DNA of 64,000 nt from Thermothielavioides terrestris NRRL 8126 (GCF_000226115.1 NC_016457.1:6758001-6822000); one strand, 5' to 3'; shown: positions 1 to 11,615, counted from the stretch's first letter. The notes: generated from the letters alone by a model not told the origin. Numbers and translations are program-made.

Positions 1-797
1 GGGCTTGGTGGTTGCTGCCGTGATGGCGCTGATGGTTTAGGAGGTGGGGTGAAGGGCGATGGTTCAGTATTCAGTATCTTGGTGTTGGTTAAGTTAATAA
101 TGGTGGTGGTGAGAGGGCTGGCTGATGAGTTATACGAGGATGAGAGCACACGTCGATGCTTTGATGATGGGGAGTCGTAGTCTAATGATATCTAAGGAGC
201 ACACTAATGATCACAGCGTATATTCCGGGGTTATTTGGCTGGTACACCACTCCACGCATTCAAGGTGCTTAACCTGAGTAAATAAGGTAGGTACCTGAGG
301 TGTCTCGCTTGACGTCTCCATTGTCTGAGCAAGCTCGCTCTTAGCTGTACCATGGTCGTTCGGTATCTTGGGTGGCGAAACCGGTACGATTAGCACCCGA
401 GATGTTGGTAAGGCTGAAGTCTGGATCAGGGATAGGTACTTTAGGTGGCCGCTGTTTGATGGAAGATGTCTGCTCCTTACAAGAAGTCTACGACGCGGTC
501 AGTGGAAGTCAAGAGATTAAATACTTGGTTCTCGAGACCGCGTCAAGTAACACAGGCTGCTGCTTATTGTCCAATCAAACACACACACACACACATCCCC
601 CTGCATGCATGCTCAAGCTGAACTGTGGCGCAAGGCGAACCGTCAGGGGAGGTGCATTTCACAGCCTCATGCTACCCTCACCTCGAGCAGACTAAAGGCG
701 GGGTAGGGAGCCCAGCCCAACACCCATCGGTCTTGAACTCTGCGCTCACGGCTCACCTTGCCCCGGCCCATCTCGCGAGAGCCAAGACAGCCCCCCC
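1..797. other. Left-edge intergenic DNA
   Basis: No reading frame here has splice sites or similarity that I can support. The only structure seen is a short CA dinucleotide run near 577-595. The right part should hold the promoter of the gene starting at 798. Confidence 0.5.
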
Positions 798-2138
798 ATG
801 GAAGTCGCGCTCACGTTTGGCAGTCTCGGCGACATCATCGCCATCTGCCAGCTGTGCGTGCAGCTGAGCCGGGCCCTGGGCCTCGGCCGCAAAGCAGTTG
901 GCGGAAGCGCTCTGGAGTATCAGGAGCTGCGAAAAGATCTGAACCTGTTTATCCAGGTCCTACTACAGGTACAGCTGTCTCTCTAAATCCATCCATTTCC
1001 AGTCCACATCTCTTCCATCTGAGCGAAGATCAGCTGTACTCACTGCAAGGCGGGGGCATCTCCAGGTTGTGGCGACCTACGAAGCGCGCGAACCCTCGGC
1101 GTACCTTGCCGGGCTCGACCAGGCGACCAAGGCGGTCGTCGACGAGTGCGCGGGCCTCATCGAGCAGGCCATCCAGCACTTCGGATCGCGATACCACGAC
1201 AGCCTGCGGGCTGAGGGGTCCGGGAATAAGTGGCGCGACGCGTGCAAGAAGGTCGAATGGGCGGTGCGCGAGAAAGAGCGGCTGCTCGAGCTGCGGGAGA
1301 AGCTACGCAGAAACACCGAACGGTTGACCCTGCTGAATGGGCTTGTTATGCGGTAAGATCCCGCAGCTGGCTGTGATGAGCATCGCTGATTGACATCTTC
1401 CCCCCTGGCTGTAGGAAGTCGGCCCGCGTCGACAACGCCACAATGCTGGCTAGGATCGACGAGGTGCAGCGTCTGGTGTCGGCCGAAGCGAGCGGTCGGG
1501 AGGAGATGCTACGGCTGTTAAAGGAGCAACACGCCATGGCCGACATGCAGGCCCATGGCCTCCAAGCGGTCAACGACCAGCTCTCTGCTGTCAAGCAGTC
1601 CCTCTCTGCCATAGCGGAAATGAAGGACACACTCTCTCAGATTGCCCAGGTTGCCGCGGGCCTCCAAGTCACGGCTTCGGCTTCGACGTTCTTGCGGTTC
1701 ATCGATCCGACGAGAGAACTGCCCGTCATCTTGGTGGATTTTCTAGGTCGTGAGTTGACCATTCCTGCTGATTGGATAGAGACTTTGCAATGGAGGGTGA
1801 GTTCCCGAAGCCATACACGTCTCGGCTTTCGCGGCGATTCCTGAGACAGTCTTGCTAACGGCGTAACCCCCGCGTTGTGTGCTTACAAGACGCTGGACTG
1901 TTTACTCGAAGACCGATTCCAAGGTCCAGGGCTACTCACGTTTATCCGCTCACAGGGGTACTTCCTCGAAGAGGAGACCACTGGGAAAAATCTCGATCAG
2001 ACGCTGCCGCTCACAGCATCCCTCCGGAGAGGAATGAGGGTAAACATGAGCTTGATCTTAGGGGTCCCCTCTGACGGACCTCATTCATGGTACATCAAAG
2101 TCAGCGGAGCTGCTGAAAATAAGACAGTACAGTGGTGA
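798..2138 (+). CDS. Fungal STAND N-terminal / ubiquitin-like domain protein
   Basis: Exons 798-968, 1066-1352, 1415-1796 and 1890-2138 join in frame to 362 codons plus stop. Introns have GT donors (GTACAG, GTAAGA, GTGAGT) and AG acceptors. The N-terminus (VALTFGSLGDIIAICQL, followed by a Lys-Asp-Leu helix) is the helical domain found at the front of fungal STAND/NLR-like proteins. The middle is a predicted coiled coil (about residues 150-220). The C-terminal part, from PVILVDFLGRE through CLLEDRF to SQGYFLEEE, matches the fungal ubiquitin-like (ULD) fold that usually follows this helical domain. Family knowledge links such N-termini to signalling or heterokaryon-incompatibility-type receptors, but there is no NTPase and no repeat domain here, so function is unknown. 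The last exon is the least certain: the tail after MSLIL is not family-like and a further intron is possible. Confidence 0.72.
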
Positions 2139-4091
2139 GATTGAGATGCCTATGTTAAAGCACCGCAACCTACCCCAGCTGACAGGCCCGCAGTCCAACG
2201 CCAGACGTGTTCCATATGGGGTTTGCTTCCGTTGAAAGAACTCCAGACTTGGGGGCCGATCCGCATCCGTCGCCTGCTTCCGTGCGTGGCGACGAGGTTT
2301 CCCCTGAGCCCCGTCGAAACAATCAACCCTGGGAAAAACTAACATTCCAATCAAAACGGTGGCAGCCGGCCGACTTCGATCGTGTGCGAATAGTTAGGCT
2401 GCGCACGCTTGTCATTCCAACAGCATCTGGAAAGATAACATGCGATGAGGTCGACTTTGCTGTTGTCGAACCGGAGGATTAGATCGCTGCCACCCAACCG
2501 CGGATGGCCGTAAGTAGCAGCCCCAGATATACGCGAGTTCGATTGGTAACCCAATAGGCGAGCTCTCTTCCACAGTCTTCCTTCGAATATAGGCATCAAT
2601 ACCACGATTAAACGGATTGTTATTGAGCATTCGGGTCGCGATAGCTTCAATTGCTCATATACGCACGGTGTTTCCAGGTTCCAACACATGGAACTCCAAT
2701 CTGAAAGTCCGTTCTCTTGGCTGCCAAGAGGAATAGAAAATTGAAAATTGTATCTACAAGCAAGAGAGCAAGAGAGTTCCGCATCCATTTGTCACTAGAA
2801 GGGTGCTCACCAACTTTCCCGAAATATGAACTAGGTTGTTGGACTCAATGCTGTCACTCTTTGCCTCCTTCTAGTTCCGGAAGCACAGCGGACACTCATC
2901 CTTCACCCGCAACACTACCTAGGTACCTATGCACTCTGGCGGTAGGGGCTCAATTTGTGATCACGCTTCCATGTGGGCAAGATGCCCCATCCATTGATCG
3001 CCCCGTCCTTGCACGGAGTCCCCACAGGTTCGGCTCGCAAGAGGGCTGTACAACCCCTGAAGCCGCAATAGAACCGGTTGTATACCTTCTCAGTGCACGT
3101 GGCCTCTATTTCCTGCCTCACAGGACACAGTGGCGGTTGGTTGGTAGCAACATTGATGTATTTGATGTGTTTTGACTGGCATCAAGTCTGCAGAGACTGG
3201 AGTGTGGCAGCGGTCAGTCGGTCATCATTGTAGCAAGTTGTAATGAGAAGTTCGAAGGGGCTGTGAAAGTCAAGCTGGTATGGAAAACGAGGTTGACTAC
3301 AAGTCCGTTCCCTTCCTAGATAATGTGACTGGCTTTCGGGATGTGTCTATCAAGCCACATCTCAGGCGTAATTGGTCTTGCCTGTACTTAAACAGCTGAC
3401 CTGATCAACCGAGGTCAACACCATGCGCATTGTCATTATATGAGTCTGACGAATCTCGGTGAGCACTGAGTCGGCAGTCCGTTTTCAAGCAGCCAGAGAT
3501 GGACTCGTTACCTGCTGTTGTTCTTCAACCGCTGAGATGACATTGGTGACTAAGGATAGCAGTGGGAGTGACAGCAGTGCATTTAGATGAAAGCATTGGC
3601 AGTGATGAAAGAGTTCGATCTGATCGCATCAGTCTTGATCTCCAGGTTGATTGGAGATGGTGCACTCCGCTCCTGGTCCGTTGGCTCCAGAATTCTGCTT
3701 GGAGAGACAATTCAGATTTGTCTTTGCATCTCGAATAACACTCCTATACCTTGTGACTATCTGTTTAACGGCAACAACTCAAGTTGTGCTGTCAGAATAT
3801 CGTTATTATCACGATGTAAAGTTGATCAGCCCCATCAGCCACGGGTGTGGCTCAACGGCCGTCGGTTGCTTGGACATGAGAACAGAGATTAACACCCCAG
3901 ATTAAGGATTGGGATGAATCATTGGGATGAATCACAGACAATGAGGTGTTCATGAAGAAAGTGAGGTCCCCCAAGAAACACCAAACACACAGTACTTAAC
4001 CCCCAATACCGCCGCAAAGCGCGAATAGAACTACTACATTTCACAACAAAAGACCAACTGCACCGCCCCAACTCAACCCCTTCCCATCCGT
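2139..4091. other. Intergenic, no supported gene
   Basis: About 1.95 kb between the STAND-N/ULD gene and the minus-strand gene at 4092. Open frames here are short (under 155 codons), have no domain signal and no coherent splice sites. Base composition is more AT-rich than in the flanking genes between about 2500 and 4000. Confidence 0.5.
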
Positions 4092-4795
4092 TCACGCCCG
4101 ACTGTCCCCCAGTAAAAGCTCCTCCTCACTGCCCCATCCCACCCCTTCCATCCGTCCCATCTCCCCCCTCACCCGCCGCCCATTCCCAAACCTCGCCGAC
4201 CCCTTCACCACCTTCCCCGTGAGTTCCTTCCACCAGCCCGCCACCAGGGCCACTTGTCCGGACCCCTTCGTTCCCCCGCCGTCGTCCGCGGCGGCACCAC
4301 CCGCCGCCTCCCCGCCCTTCTCACCCTTGGCCCCGCCGCCGCCGCGGCGACGACGAGCAAGCAGACGGGCAAAGGGACGCTTCCCCTCTGCTGCCTGGGC
4401 GGCGGCGGCGGCCTCGCGGTGTGCGGAGGCCTCGGCTTGCCTCGCCTGACAGGCTGCGCAGCGGTCGCGGGCGCGCTCTTGGGCGGCGGGCGGCGCGTCG
4501 ATGGGTGGAATCTCGGGGGCGGTGGGGTCCCTTCATATGAGTCTATTAGTATCTGTGCGGTTTGGTTTTGAGGGGAGGTTGTGTTGGAAGGGGGGTTGAG
4601 GGGGAAACAGTGGGGAGGGAGGGGGGGAAGGCATAACAATGGCGCTGGGCGCAGTGTGCAGGGTACATACCAGCACCTGAGTGAGGGAGAGGGGGTGCGA
4701 CGGGCGTGCTGGCACCTGACGAGCTCTGGTTTGGCCTTGAGGATGGCTTTGCACCCGTGGCGGTTGCTAAAGAGGGTCGGAGCCGTGTTAGCCAT
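4092..4795 (-). CDS. Unrecognised two-exon protein, Ala/Gly-rich
   Basis: Exon 1 is 4671-4795 and exon 2 is 4092-4530. The intron has an optimal GTATGT donor, a TACTAAT branch point about 15 nt before the acceptor, and an AAG acceptor. Splicing joins phase 2 to phase 2 and turns a stop-interrupted region into one 187-residue frame. The N-terminus is MANTAPTLFSNRHGCKAILK. The start of exon 2 has a Cys-Ala-Ala-Cys pair in a basic/acidic helix (RARDRCAACQARQAEA). The rest is Ala/Gly-rich low complexity with a Trp-Trp pair (VAGWWKELTGK). I do not recognise the family. The main support for coding is the textbook intron with matching phases. The C-terminal low-complexity stretch means the 3' end could differ. 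Confidence 0.55.
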
Positions 4796-5655
4796 GTTTG
4801 GGTGTTCTTCTTGATGGCCTTATCTGTGCGCGCATAGCGCCATCTTGGTGACCATCTTTATGCCGCATAGAATGATGGATGCCGAAAGAGCTGTACAAGA
4901 CATACCAAGTAAAGGGGTGGTACGTCTGGTGGTAGCACATCTTGAACTATGGTTGGGTTCTCCTGTTGTGATGTGCTGGGGCCGACGACGAGGGGTGTTA
5001 AGCGTGTTTGCTTTTGGCGGTCGAAGCCGTGCTGGCACTTATGTCGACTCTCAACAAGTGGGAAAGCAGGTGGCGGATGTCTTATTGCGTTCCAAGCTAG
5101 CAGAGGGCATCTGTTTCGTGCGGAACAAGGAGGAACCCAACGGTCAGCCGGCACTGAAGAGCCCGGAACGCCGATGTGACCTCCGGAAGTTTGGGCTGAA
5201 AGTCGAGAAAGGGTGCGCGTGGCGGAGAGGCTCTGGTTTGTTGGAAGTGCGCAATTTGTACAAAGGAGAGCGTAGAGGTGCTGTTGTTGCTGAAGGCGGG
5301 AGATAGGGGGGATTGGGATGATCAAGCAGCACAGAGTGAGAAGGGTGAGATATCGCTATGTCGCGGCTTCGACAACCCGCTTGACAACTGCGCTCTTGTT
5401 GATCTTTCTGTCCCAGGTCGGCTTTGCAGGAAAATGTTGTGACGCTGACCATCGCCCAGGCGGTTCGAAGCTTGGACCGCCGTTGCTTGGATTCCCGGGA
5501 GCGGCGGGCTGTTCTAAAAGGTTCCGCCGTCGACGTCTCCGGATGACTTCCCAGCAGCATGCAGAGTAGCAATGCCGTCTGGGCCTCACGAGGCCAGGAT
5601 CTTTTTGTCACGCCCACTCCATATGCTTTGTAACGCTTTCCAGAGCTTGCCCACT
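4796..5655. other. Intergenic between two minus-strand genes
   Basis: About 860 bp holding the upstream region of the 4795 gene and the 3' flank of the AlkB-family gene. Frames on both strands lack domains and plausible starts; nothing is annotated. Confidence 0.45.
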
Positions 5656-6807
5656 CTAATCCCTCATCTGCCTCACATTGAGGTTGATCCGCTTATTCCG
5701 CATCCAACCGCGCCACTCCTCATACCTCCCATCTTCCGCCGGCCAGTCGGCCAAGTAGTCAGGACACGTCCCTTTCAGTACCTTGGGCACCCCATGCCAC
5801 GCGACCCTCGACTCCTTTGTCATGTAAATCGCATCCCCGGACCTCAACCTCAGCAACAAAAACTCCTTTTTCCTCTCCTTCCCCTCCCCGGCGCCCTGCA
5901 CCCCCTGCCCCGCCTCCTCTCCCGCCCCTTCACTCCCATTCGGCGCGATCATAAACAGCCCGTCGCAGCCCAGACTCAAGCTGACCAGGCCCTTATCCGT
6001 CTCCTCCGAGACGTCGCGGTGCAGCATCATGGTGTCGCCCGGCGTGTAGAAGTTGACGATGGCGGCCTGCGCCAGCGTCTCGGGGAACAGTGTCTCCAGA
6101 AAAGCGGCCACGTCGGGCGGGAACGCGGGCGGCGCCTGCGAGCCCGGGCCGGTGCCTTCTTCGGGGTACACCCGCCGCGTCCAGTCGTACTGCCCGCCGA
6201 GCGTCACCCAGTGCAGCTTGCGCTCGAGCGCCTGCTTGATGCTGAGGGGTTTGTGCACGGACGGGTCTTTGGGGGTGAAGGTCACTGGTGAGGTCGGGGG
6301 GTAGGAGAAGAAGGAGGTGTCGCTGGCGGGGCCGTTGGCTGGGGGGTAGGGGAGGTGGAAGTGGAGGTGTAAGTTGGTTTGGTGGGCGGGGTGGCTGAGG
6401 TCGCGGTGGATGAGATGGTTGAGGAGGATTTTCTGAACCTCGGGAGGCACAAGTGAGGGGACTATGAGGAGGCCTGGTTGAGTTAGTTACAGCAATCTTC
6501 GTACAGGGGCAGAATGTGTTTGGAGCTCACCAGGGAGGAGCGGGTGGTAGTAGATGGGTGCGTCTTTGGTGGCCTGGAATTCCGGAGCATCGGTGGGGCA
6601 GATGTGTCGGAACGAGCGATTCAGGGTGTCGACGGGAATGGCGCCCGCCCGGCAGAACTCGGCTGCGCTTTCGGGCTTCAGCACGTCATCGATGTCTCCG
6701 CTGTTGAGTAAATCATTTGGCTCGGCCCGTGAGAAGGCCTTCCACTTGGCCCTCAGCTCGTCCGACGGCGGTTCATGGGCGTCGAGATGCTTGATGTTCA
6801 GGGTCAT
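5656..6807 (-). CDS. AlkB-family Fe(II)/2-oxoglutarate dioxygenase (ALKBH1-like)
   Basis: Exon 1 is 6531-6807 and exon 2 is 5656-6473, with a GTGAGC donor and CAG acceptor joined in phase 1, giving 364 residues. The C-terminal half is a 2OG-Fe(II) dioxygenase core. The iron triad is H244 and D246 in MMLHRDVSE plus H319 in VAWHGVPK. The 2-oxoglutarate-binding arginines sit in RINLNVR (R354, R360). The NFYTPGDTMMLHRD strand and the YDWTRRVY substrate region are AlkB-type. Family members remove methyl groups from nucleic acids by oxidation. The long N-terminal part and overall layout fit the ALKBH1-like fungal group better than AlkB repair enzymes of the ALKBH2/3 type, but DNA, tRNA or other substrate cannot be decided from sequence. 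The gene is divergent from CDK1 over about 680 bp. Confidence 0.9.
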
Positions 6808-7483
6808 CTTTCCCCATCGGCCCTCTTACAGTTTTCGGTTTAACTTGTAAGTGAACTTTGTTGTGTAATCCGTATCTAAAGGGGCATCGTTAGGTTCAAC
6901 GCTCACCAAGTGGTTACAGGTCATCTCTGAACGCTGCGCTCACGCCAAGAGTTGTTCGCAGTCAGGGCAGCTGGCAAAGAGTGGGGCCAATTCAGGCACG
7001 CGGGGCTGTGCACATGGATTGGGTGTGCAGTGTGGATACCCCAACGCGGTCGCGTCGCCCAGTGACCGAACTTCGGTTCGCTTGTTGATCAACTCCGGAA
7101 ATTTGGCTGTGCCACTGCATCCTTCAACCGCACTGCACAACACCAGCGATCCCGCTCGTAGCAGGACACTCGACCTCTGTACAAATTCTCGACCGAGGTC
7201 CAGTGTGGGCTTTTTGAATGGCTATGCACGCGTAGTCATTGTCTTTTTTCAGCTGTGCCGTCATTTTCGTCGTCGTCTCAGACATCGATTAACGTAACTC
7301 TCGCCGAGAGCCGGCTGCCCCTCGTTCCCAGTCGCCGAGAACCCCCACCCCTCGGGAAGCATCACAACTTCAGCAACTGCGCAGCCCGCCACGGTTTCGA
7401 GGTCGTCCCCGGTTTCGAGGTCGTCTCCAGCCAACCGCGCGAACGAATCCTCCGCAGCGTCTCTCTGCAGCCAGATAATCACC
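6808..7483. promoter_or_regulatory. Shared upstream region of AlkB-like gene and CDK1
   Basis: This 676 bp gap separates two divergent start codons, so both promoters must lie here. The part next to CDK1 is CT-rich. A short direct repeat (CGGTTTCGAGGTCGTC) occurs twice at about 7391-7425. No factor site is recognised with confidence. Confidence 0.5.
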
Positions 7484-8611
7484 ATGGAACACTACCAGAA
7501 ACTCGAAAAGATCGGCGAAGGTATGCCCCGTTTCCCTCGCCGCTGGCAAGCCGTCTTGATTGAGGGCTGACCAGTGAGCCGCTGCCAGGCACCTATGGAG
7601 TTGTCTACAAGGCCCGAGATCTCAACCACGGTGGCCGTATTGTGGCCCTGAAGAAGATCCGTCTCGAGGCTGAGGACGAGGGCGTTCCCTCGACGGCCAT
7701 CCGTGAGATTTCGCTGCTCAAGGAGATGCGTGACCCGAACATCGTGCGTCTGTACAACATTGTCCACGCCGACGGACACAAACTGTACCTTGTCTTCGAG
7801 TTTCTCGACCTCGATCTGAAGAAATACATGGAGGCGCTCCCCGTCAGCGAAGGCGGCCGGGGCAAGCCGCTCCCCGAGGGCACCGGCGCCCACCTGCACA
7901 ACTTAGGTCTCGGCGATGCTATTATCAGGAAGTTCATGAGCCAGCTGTGCGAGGGTGTGCGCTACTGCCACAGCCACCGGGTCCTGCACCGCGACCTCAA
8001 GCCGCAGAACCTGCTCATCGACCGCGAAGGCAACCTGAAGCTGGCCGATTTCGGTCTGGCCCGCGCTTTCGGCGTCCCTCTCCGCACCTACACCCACGAG
8101 GTCGTCACCCTTTGGTACCGCGCCCCCGAGATCCTGCTCGGCGGGCGCCAGTACTCGACCGGAGTCGATATGTGGTCGGTTGGGTGCATTTTCGCCGAGA
8201 TGTGCACGCGCAAACCGCTGTTCCCGGGCGACTCGGAGATTGACGAGATCTTCAAGATCTTCCGGTATGTTTTTTTCGACTCTTGAGAGCCCATTTTTTC
8301 CCCTTCCGCCTGACGCTGTGAATCACTAACCCCGGGACTGCCGCAGTCTGCTCGGCACCCCGACGGAGGACATCTGGCCAGGCGTGACCAGCTACCCCGA
8401 CTTCAAGGCAAGTTTCCCCAAGTGGGTGCGCGACCCCTCGGTGCCCCTCATCAGCAACCTCGACGAGGCCGGCCTGGACCTCCTCGAGATGATGCTCGTC
8501 TACGACCCCGCCGGCCGCATCTCGGCCAAGCAGGCCTGCAACCACCCCTATTTCGAGAACCTCGACCCTTCCGTGCGGCCGCCGCAGTACCATGGCAGTG
8601 GCTACCACTAG
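7484..8611 (+). CDS. cdc2: Cyclin-dependent kinase 1 (Cdc2/Cdc28)
   Basis: Exons 7484-7520, 7589-8264 and 8347-8611 give 325 residues, with GTATGC and GTATGT donors and matching phases. This is the main cell-cycle kinase, acting with A/B-type and G1 cyclins. The ATP loop [10 protein letters not shown] carries the inhibitory Thr/Tyr pair. The cyclin-binding helix is PSTAIRE followed by ISLLKEM. The catalytic loop is [11 protein letters not shown], the metal site is [11 protein letters not shown], and the activation-loop Thr is in [16 protein letters not shown]. An insertion after KKYMEALP (about 20 residues, Gly/Pro-rich) is larger than in yeast and animal CDK1 and fits filamentous ascomycetes. 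The first exon is only 37 nt, so the start rests on the short [12 protein letters not shown] block, which matches the family. Confidence 0.97.
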
Positions 8612-11174
8612 GGGGAGGAGCTACCGATGGCGCTTGCTAAGACGGTCCACCCGGCTGCCCGGTACCGTACGGTGCCGCACCAGCAGGGCGAGTCATAAAT
8701 TTACAGGAGTGCAGTTCGGCCAGCGAGCACACGCCCCGCTGGCCTCGCGGCGCTCCTCGCCGAACCACACGATCATCCTCCTCTGAAGCAGAAGCATTCA
8801 CTAGTGTCTTGCCTTCAGGATACTTGTCGACCATGGTGGGGCGACCGGGCTGCGATGTAGCTGCCATTGTACAGCGGCGTCTACACGGCGGTTGGGGTAC
8901 AGTATGATTCGGCAATGGGGCCATAAATGGGCTTTGTTTGTGGGAGGAATTGAAGAGTGGAGAGCATATCTGGGGAAAGGAAAGCTTGTGTCCGCAGCAC
9001 GTTCAACTGCGAAGGAGAGGAGGACGCTCCCATCGAGCTCAGTGTCTTGTTGGAGGCTCCGCCGTTGATTTTCAGCAGAGATCTCATTTCTCCGCGTAAC
9101 TTCCCGCCATTGTCAACTTGGTCACGGCGGAGTGTTGGCGAGCTGCTTTCCCATTGTCGCAGCACTACCACTGTATGTATGGAGTACCAGAACGGTGTTT
9201 GCACAGAAATGGGACCGAATAAATCGAAGTTGTTTTTTCTCTGATGGGCTGCTACCATCTGATTGCATCAGCATGCCGGGAGACTCAGGCCTCATGGCTG
9301 TATCGAAGAGGCAGTGGATGCCACCGTGGAAGAGCTGAATATTGGGGCCTATGCTTTAGCCAGCCACTGGGGCCAGCACAGCGGACATGTCGAGGCAGGG
9401 AGCAACCACTTTGCTCCCTCGCATCTGTACGGCAAGCAGCATCGCAGTCCAGCACTCTCTACTGCCGAGCGGATGCCAGATCCCGGCCATTATTCCTCCC
9501 CGCCCATCCCCGCCTTATCCATTTCGTTACCGAAGCGTCTTCCCAAATCCCACACCTTCCCACCAAGCCGCCCGATCCTGATCCGTTCACGAATCGCCCT
9601 CCCTCCCCAGCAACCGATTCCAAAATAATCCCCTTCCCCTCCCCTCCCCTCCCCTCCCCTCCCTGTTCTCCTGTTCCTCTAAGTTTACCGACCCCCGCAT
9701 TTGAACAGCCCGAGATTTGTTTCCCTTTCCATGTCGGGTCTGAACCCCCTCATTCTCCGGCCCGGGCTGCACGCCGGCGGCGTTCGTCGTCGGCGCGCGG
9801 CACAGCCGTCCTGATGGAAATTGGGTTGACACACCCGCAGCTCTTGGCATCGGGGTGGATCGGGACAAGGGGGGAGGGGAGGCGATGGGCAGTGCTTCGC
9901 TTCGATCGGATGGGCGTCGTGCCGGACGCTTTGGGCCGGGGTAGCAGGTCCATTACACAGTAGAGCGGGGGAACCTTACAACATACCGAGTACTACACCA
10001 CAATAGAGTTGTTATGGCGCAGGCGGCGAGGGAGTTTAAGGTGCGTGGCGTGGAGGGTGCCGGCGGCGCGGCCGCTCGGTGGACCGACCGATGCTGGTGC
10101 GGTGCGGCGCGGCGCAAGCGAGTGCAAGCTATCTGTACCTGGGTTGGAGCGAAGACCGGACGGGCTGTTTGTTGGGGAAGGGAGGGGGTCTCTCATGCTG
10201 GACGGACATCGGCCGGTTGGGAGCAGAGAGCCGGGTTCGGCGTTCCACGGCATTGCTGAGCTGCCGCCTTGCGTGGGGCGACAGATGTGATGTCCAAGTT
10301 GGTGGTCCTAGTTAAGGTTAATGGTGGTGGTGATGGTGAGGATCGCAGCGTTTCATGGTCTGCAAGCACCCGCCAGAGTGAGTCGTTGGGGTCCAAATCT
10401 GCACTGGGAGTAACCCATTCAAGATTAAGATCTACCACTGGGACTTCGGGGATGTCCACCTTCAGAGTCTATTCTCAGAGCGTGATGGCATGTTGTTCTC
10501 AGCATCATCAACACACGCTAGTAGCGACTCCCAGGCGGAAGAAGAGAAACCACCAGCCATGTTTGCTTACCCTTGTGCCGCTGCCTGACGCAACATCAAC
10601 CGCCGGCCCCATGCCGGCCCCCAACGGTGCAGCACCTCTAACAAGCCACAACGTGCGCCGACCGTTGGACCGGCGGCCAACCTTGCAGCAGTCAATCACT
10701 TCAGATCTGCGACATGCCACCCAAAGGCGGGTAGCTTATCGGGACGGAGCCGGCAAACATCGGATTTAATCTCCATCGTTAGTGATCAGACTGGCATTGA
10801 ACCAAAACAGGGCGCCCGCTGGAGCGGCACGCGCGTGCTATTTTGGCCATGATCTGTGTTTCGAACTCGCCCGTTTCTCCCCGAAAAACCGGGGAGCATC
10901 ACGGATGAGGACGAGCTTAACCGCGGCTTTGCGTTTGTCGATCAGGGTTCCGAGCCAGGTCGATCAACCCGTGTTGCTGGCTCTGCCCATTGGCCCATGC
11001 AAACGCGAACAACGCTTCCAATTCGATCCACGCCATACCGTTACCCTTCCCCGCGGCGGCTGCGGCACATATCCCTTGCTCATCCCATTTTCGAGTTGTC
11101 AGTTTGAGGATCCACGATGCCTCGGGGCGGTGTAGCCAAGCCGGGTCATCGAGATGCCGGTCGCTGCAGGAAGG
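8612..11174. other. Gene-poor intergenic DNA
   Basis: About 2.6 kb after CDK1 up to the first MITE. Only CT/CA-biased frames without domains or splice logic are present. A CCCCT pentanucleotide tract is annotated separately. Confidence 0.5.
9629..9664. repeat. CCCCT pentanucleotide tandem repeat
   Basis: About six to seven tandem CCCCT units. On the minus strand this is a run of GGGGA units with enough G-tracts to form a G-quadruplex. Confidence 0.9.
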
Positions 11175-11615
11175 CTGATGGCTAAAGAGGTCCCGCCAAG
11201 ACTAATTTCGGCCAATTGTCGGCAATGTTTTTACAACGTTTTTACGCAACCCCGATCGCCAAGGCGTGTTCGCTATCGCCAAGGGGTTTACACTATCGCC
11301 ACGGGTTAGCCACGGGTTAGTTCGCCGGGGGTGCGGGGGGCGGCGCCAGCCCCCCGCTGGTTAGGGTGAGGGTTATGGTTAGGGTGAGGGTCAAGGTTAG
11401 GGTGAGGGTTAACTTCGTTTTCTTTTTTTTCGATTTGGTTGAGGTTTCGTAAAGTTGTTGCAACGAGTCTTTGCGATTGTTCGTTGTTGATGTTGCTCGA
11501 AGTCGTCGCGGCCCCGTCGTGGCCCCGCTCACCCCGTGGCGATTGTAAATACTTGTAAGCGGCAGTCTCCGAAATTAGTCTTGGCGGGACCTCTTTAGCC
11601 ATAACCGCAGGAAGG
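11166..11615. mobile_element. MITE-like nonautonomous DNA transposon, copy 1, with TSDs
   Basis: The element proper is 11175-11606 (432 bp). It is bounded by a 9-bp direct repeat GCAGGAAGG at 11166-11174 and 11607-11615. The termini are a perfect 34-bp inverted repeat, 11178-11211 against 11569-11602, with core TAAAGAGGTCCCGCC. It has no coding capacity. Inside is a tract of TTAGGG/TGAGGG-like repeats (about 11364-11411) and a T-rich stretch. The same element recurs at 51979-52368. A 9-10 bp duplication points to the Mutator-like or hAT-like range of transposons rather than TA-targeting ones; superfamily is an inference. Confidence 0.85.
11364..11411 (+). repeat. Telomere-like TTAGGG/TGAGGG tract inside MITE copy 1
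   Basis: Several near-tandem units of TTAGGG and TGAGGG separated by GTT or GTCAA, resembling degenerate fungal telomere repeat (TTAGGG)n. In the second MITE copy the same stretch is decayed. Confidence 0.8.

Noticed and set aside
9244..9963. 239-codon plus-strand ORF
   Set aside because: Spans the CCCCT array and has no coding character.
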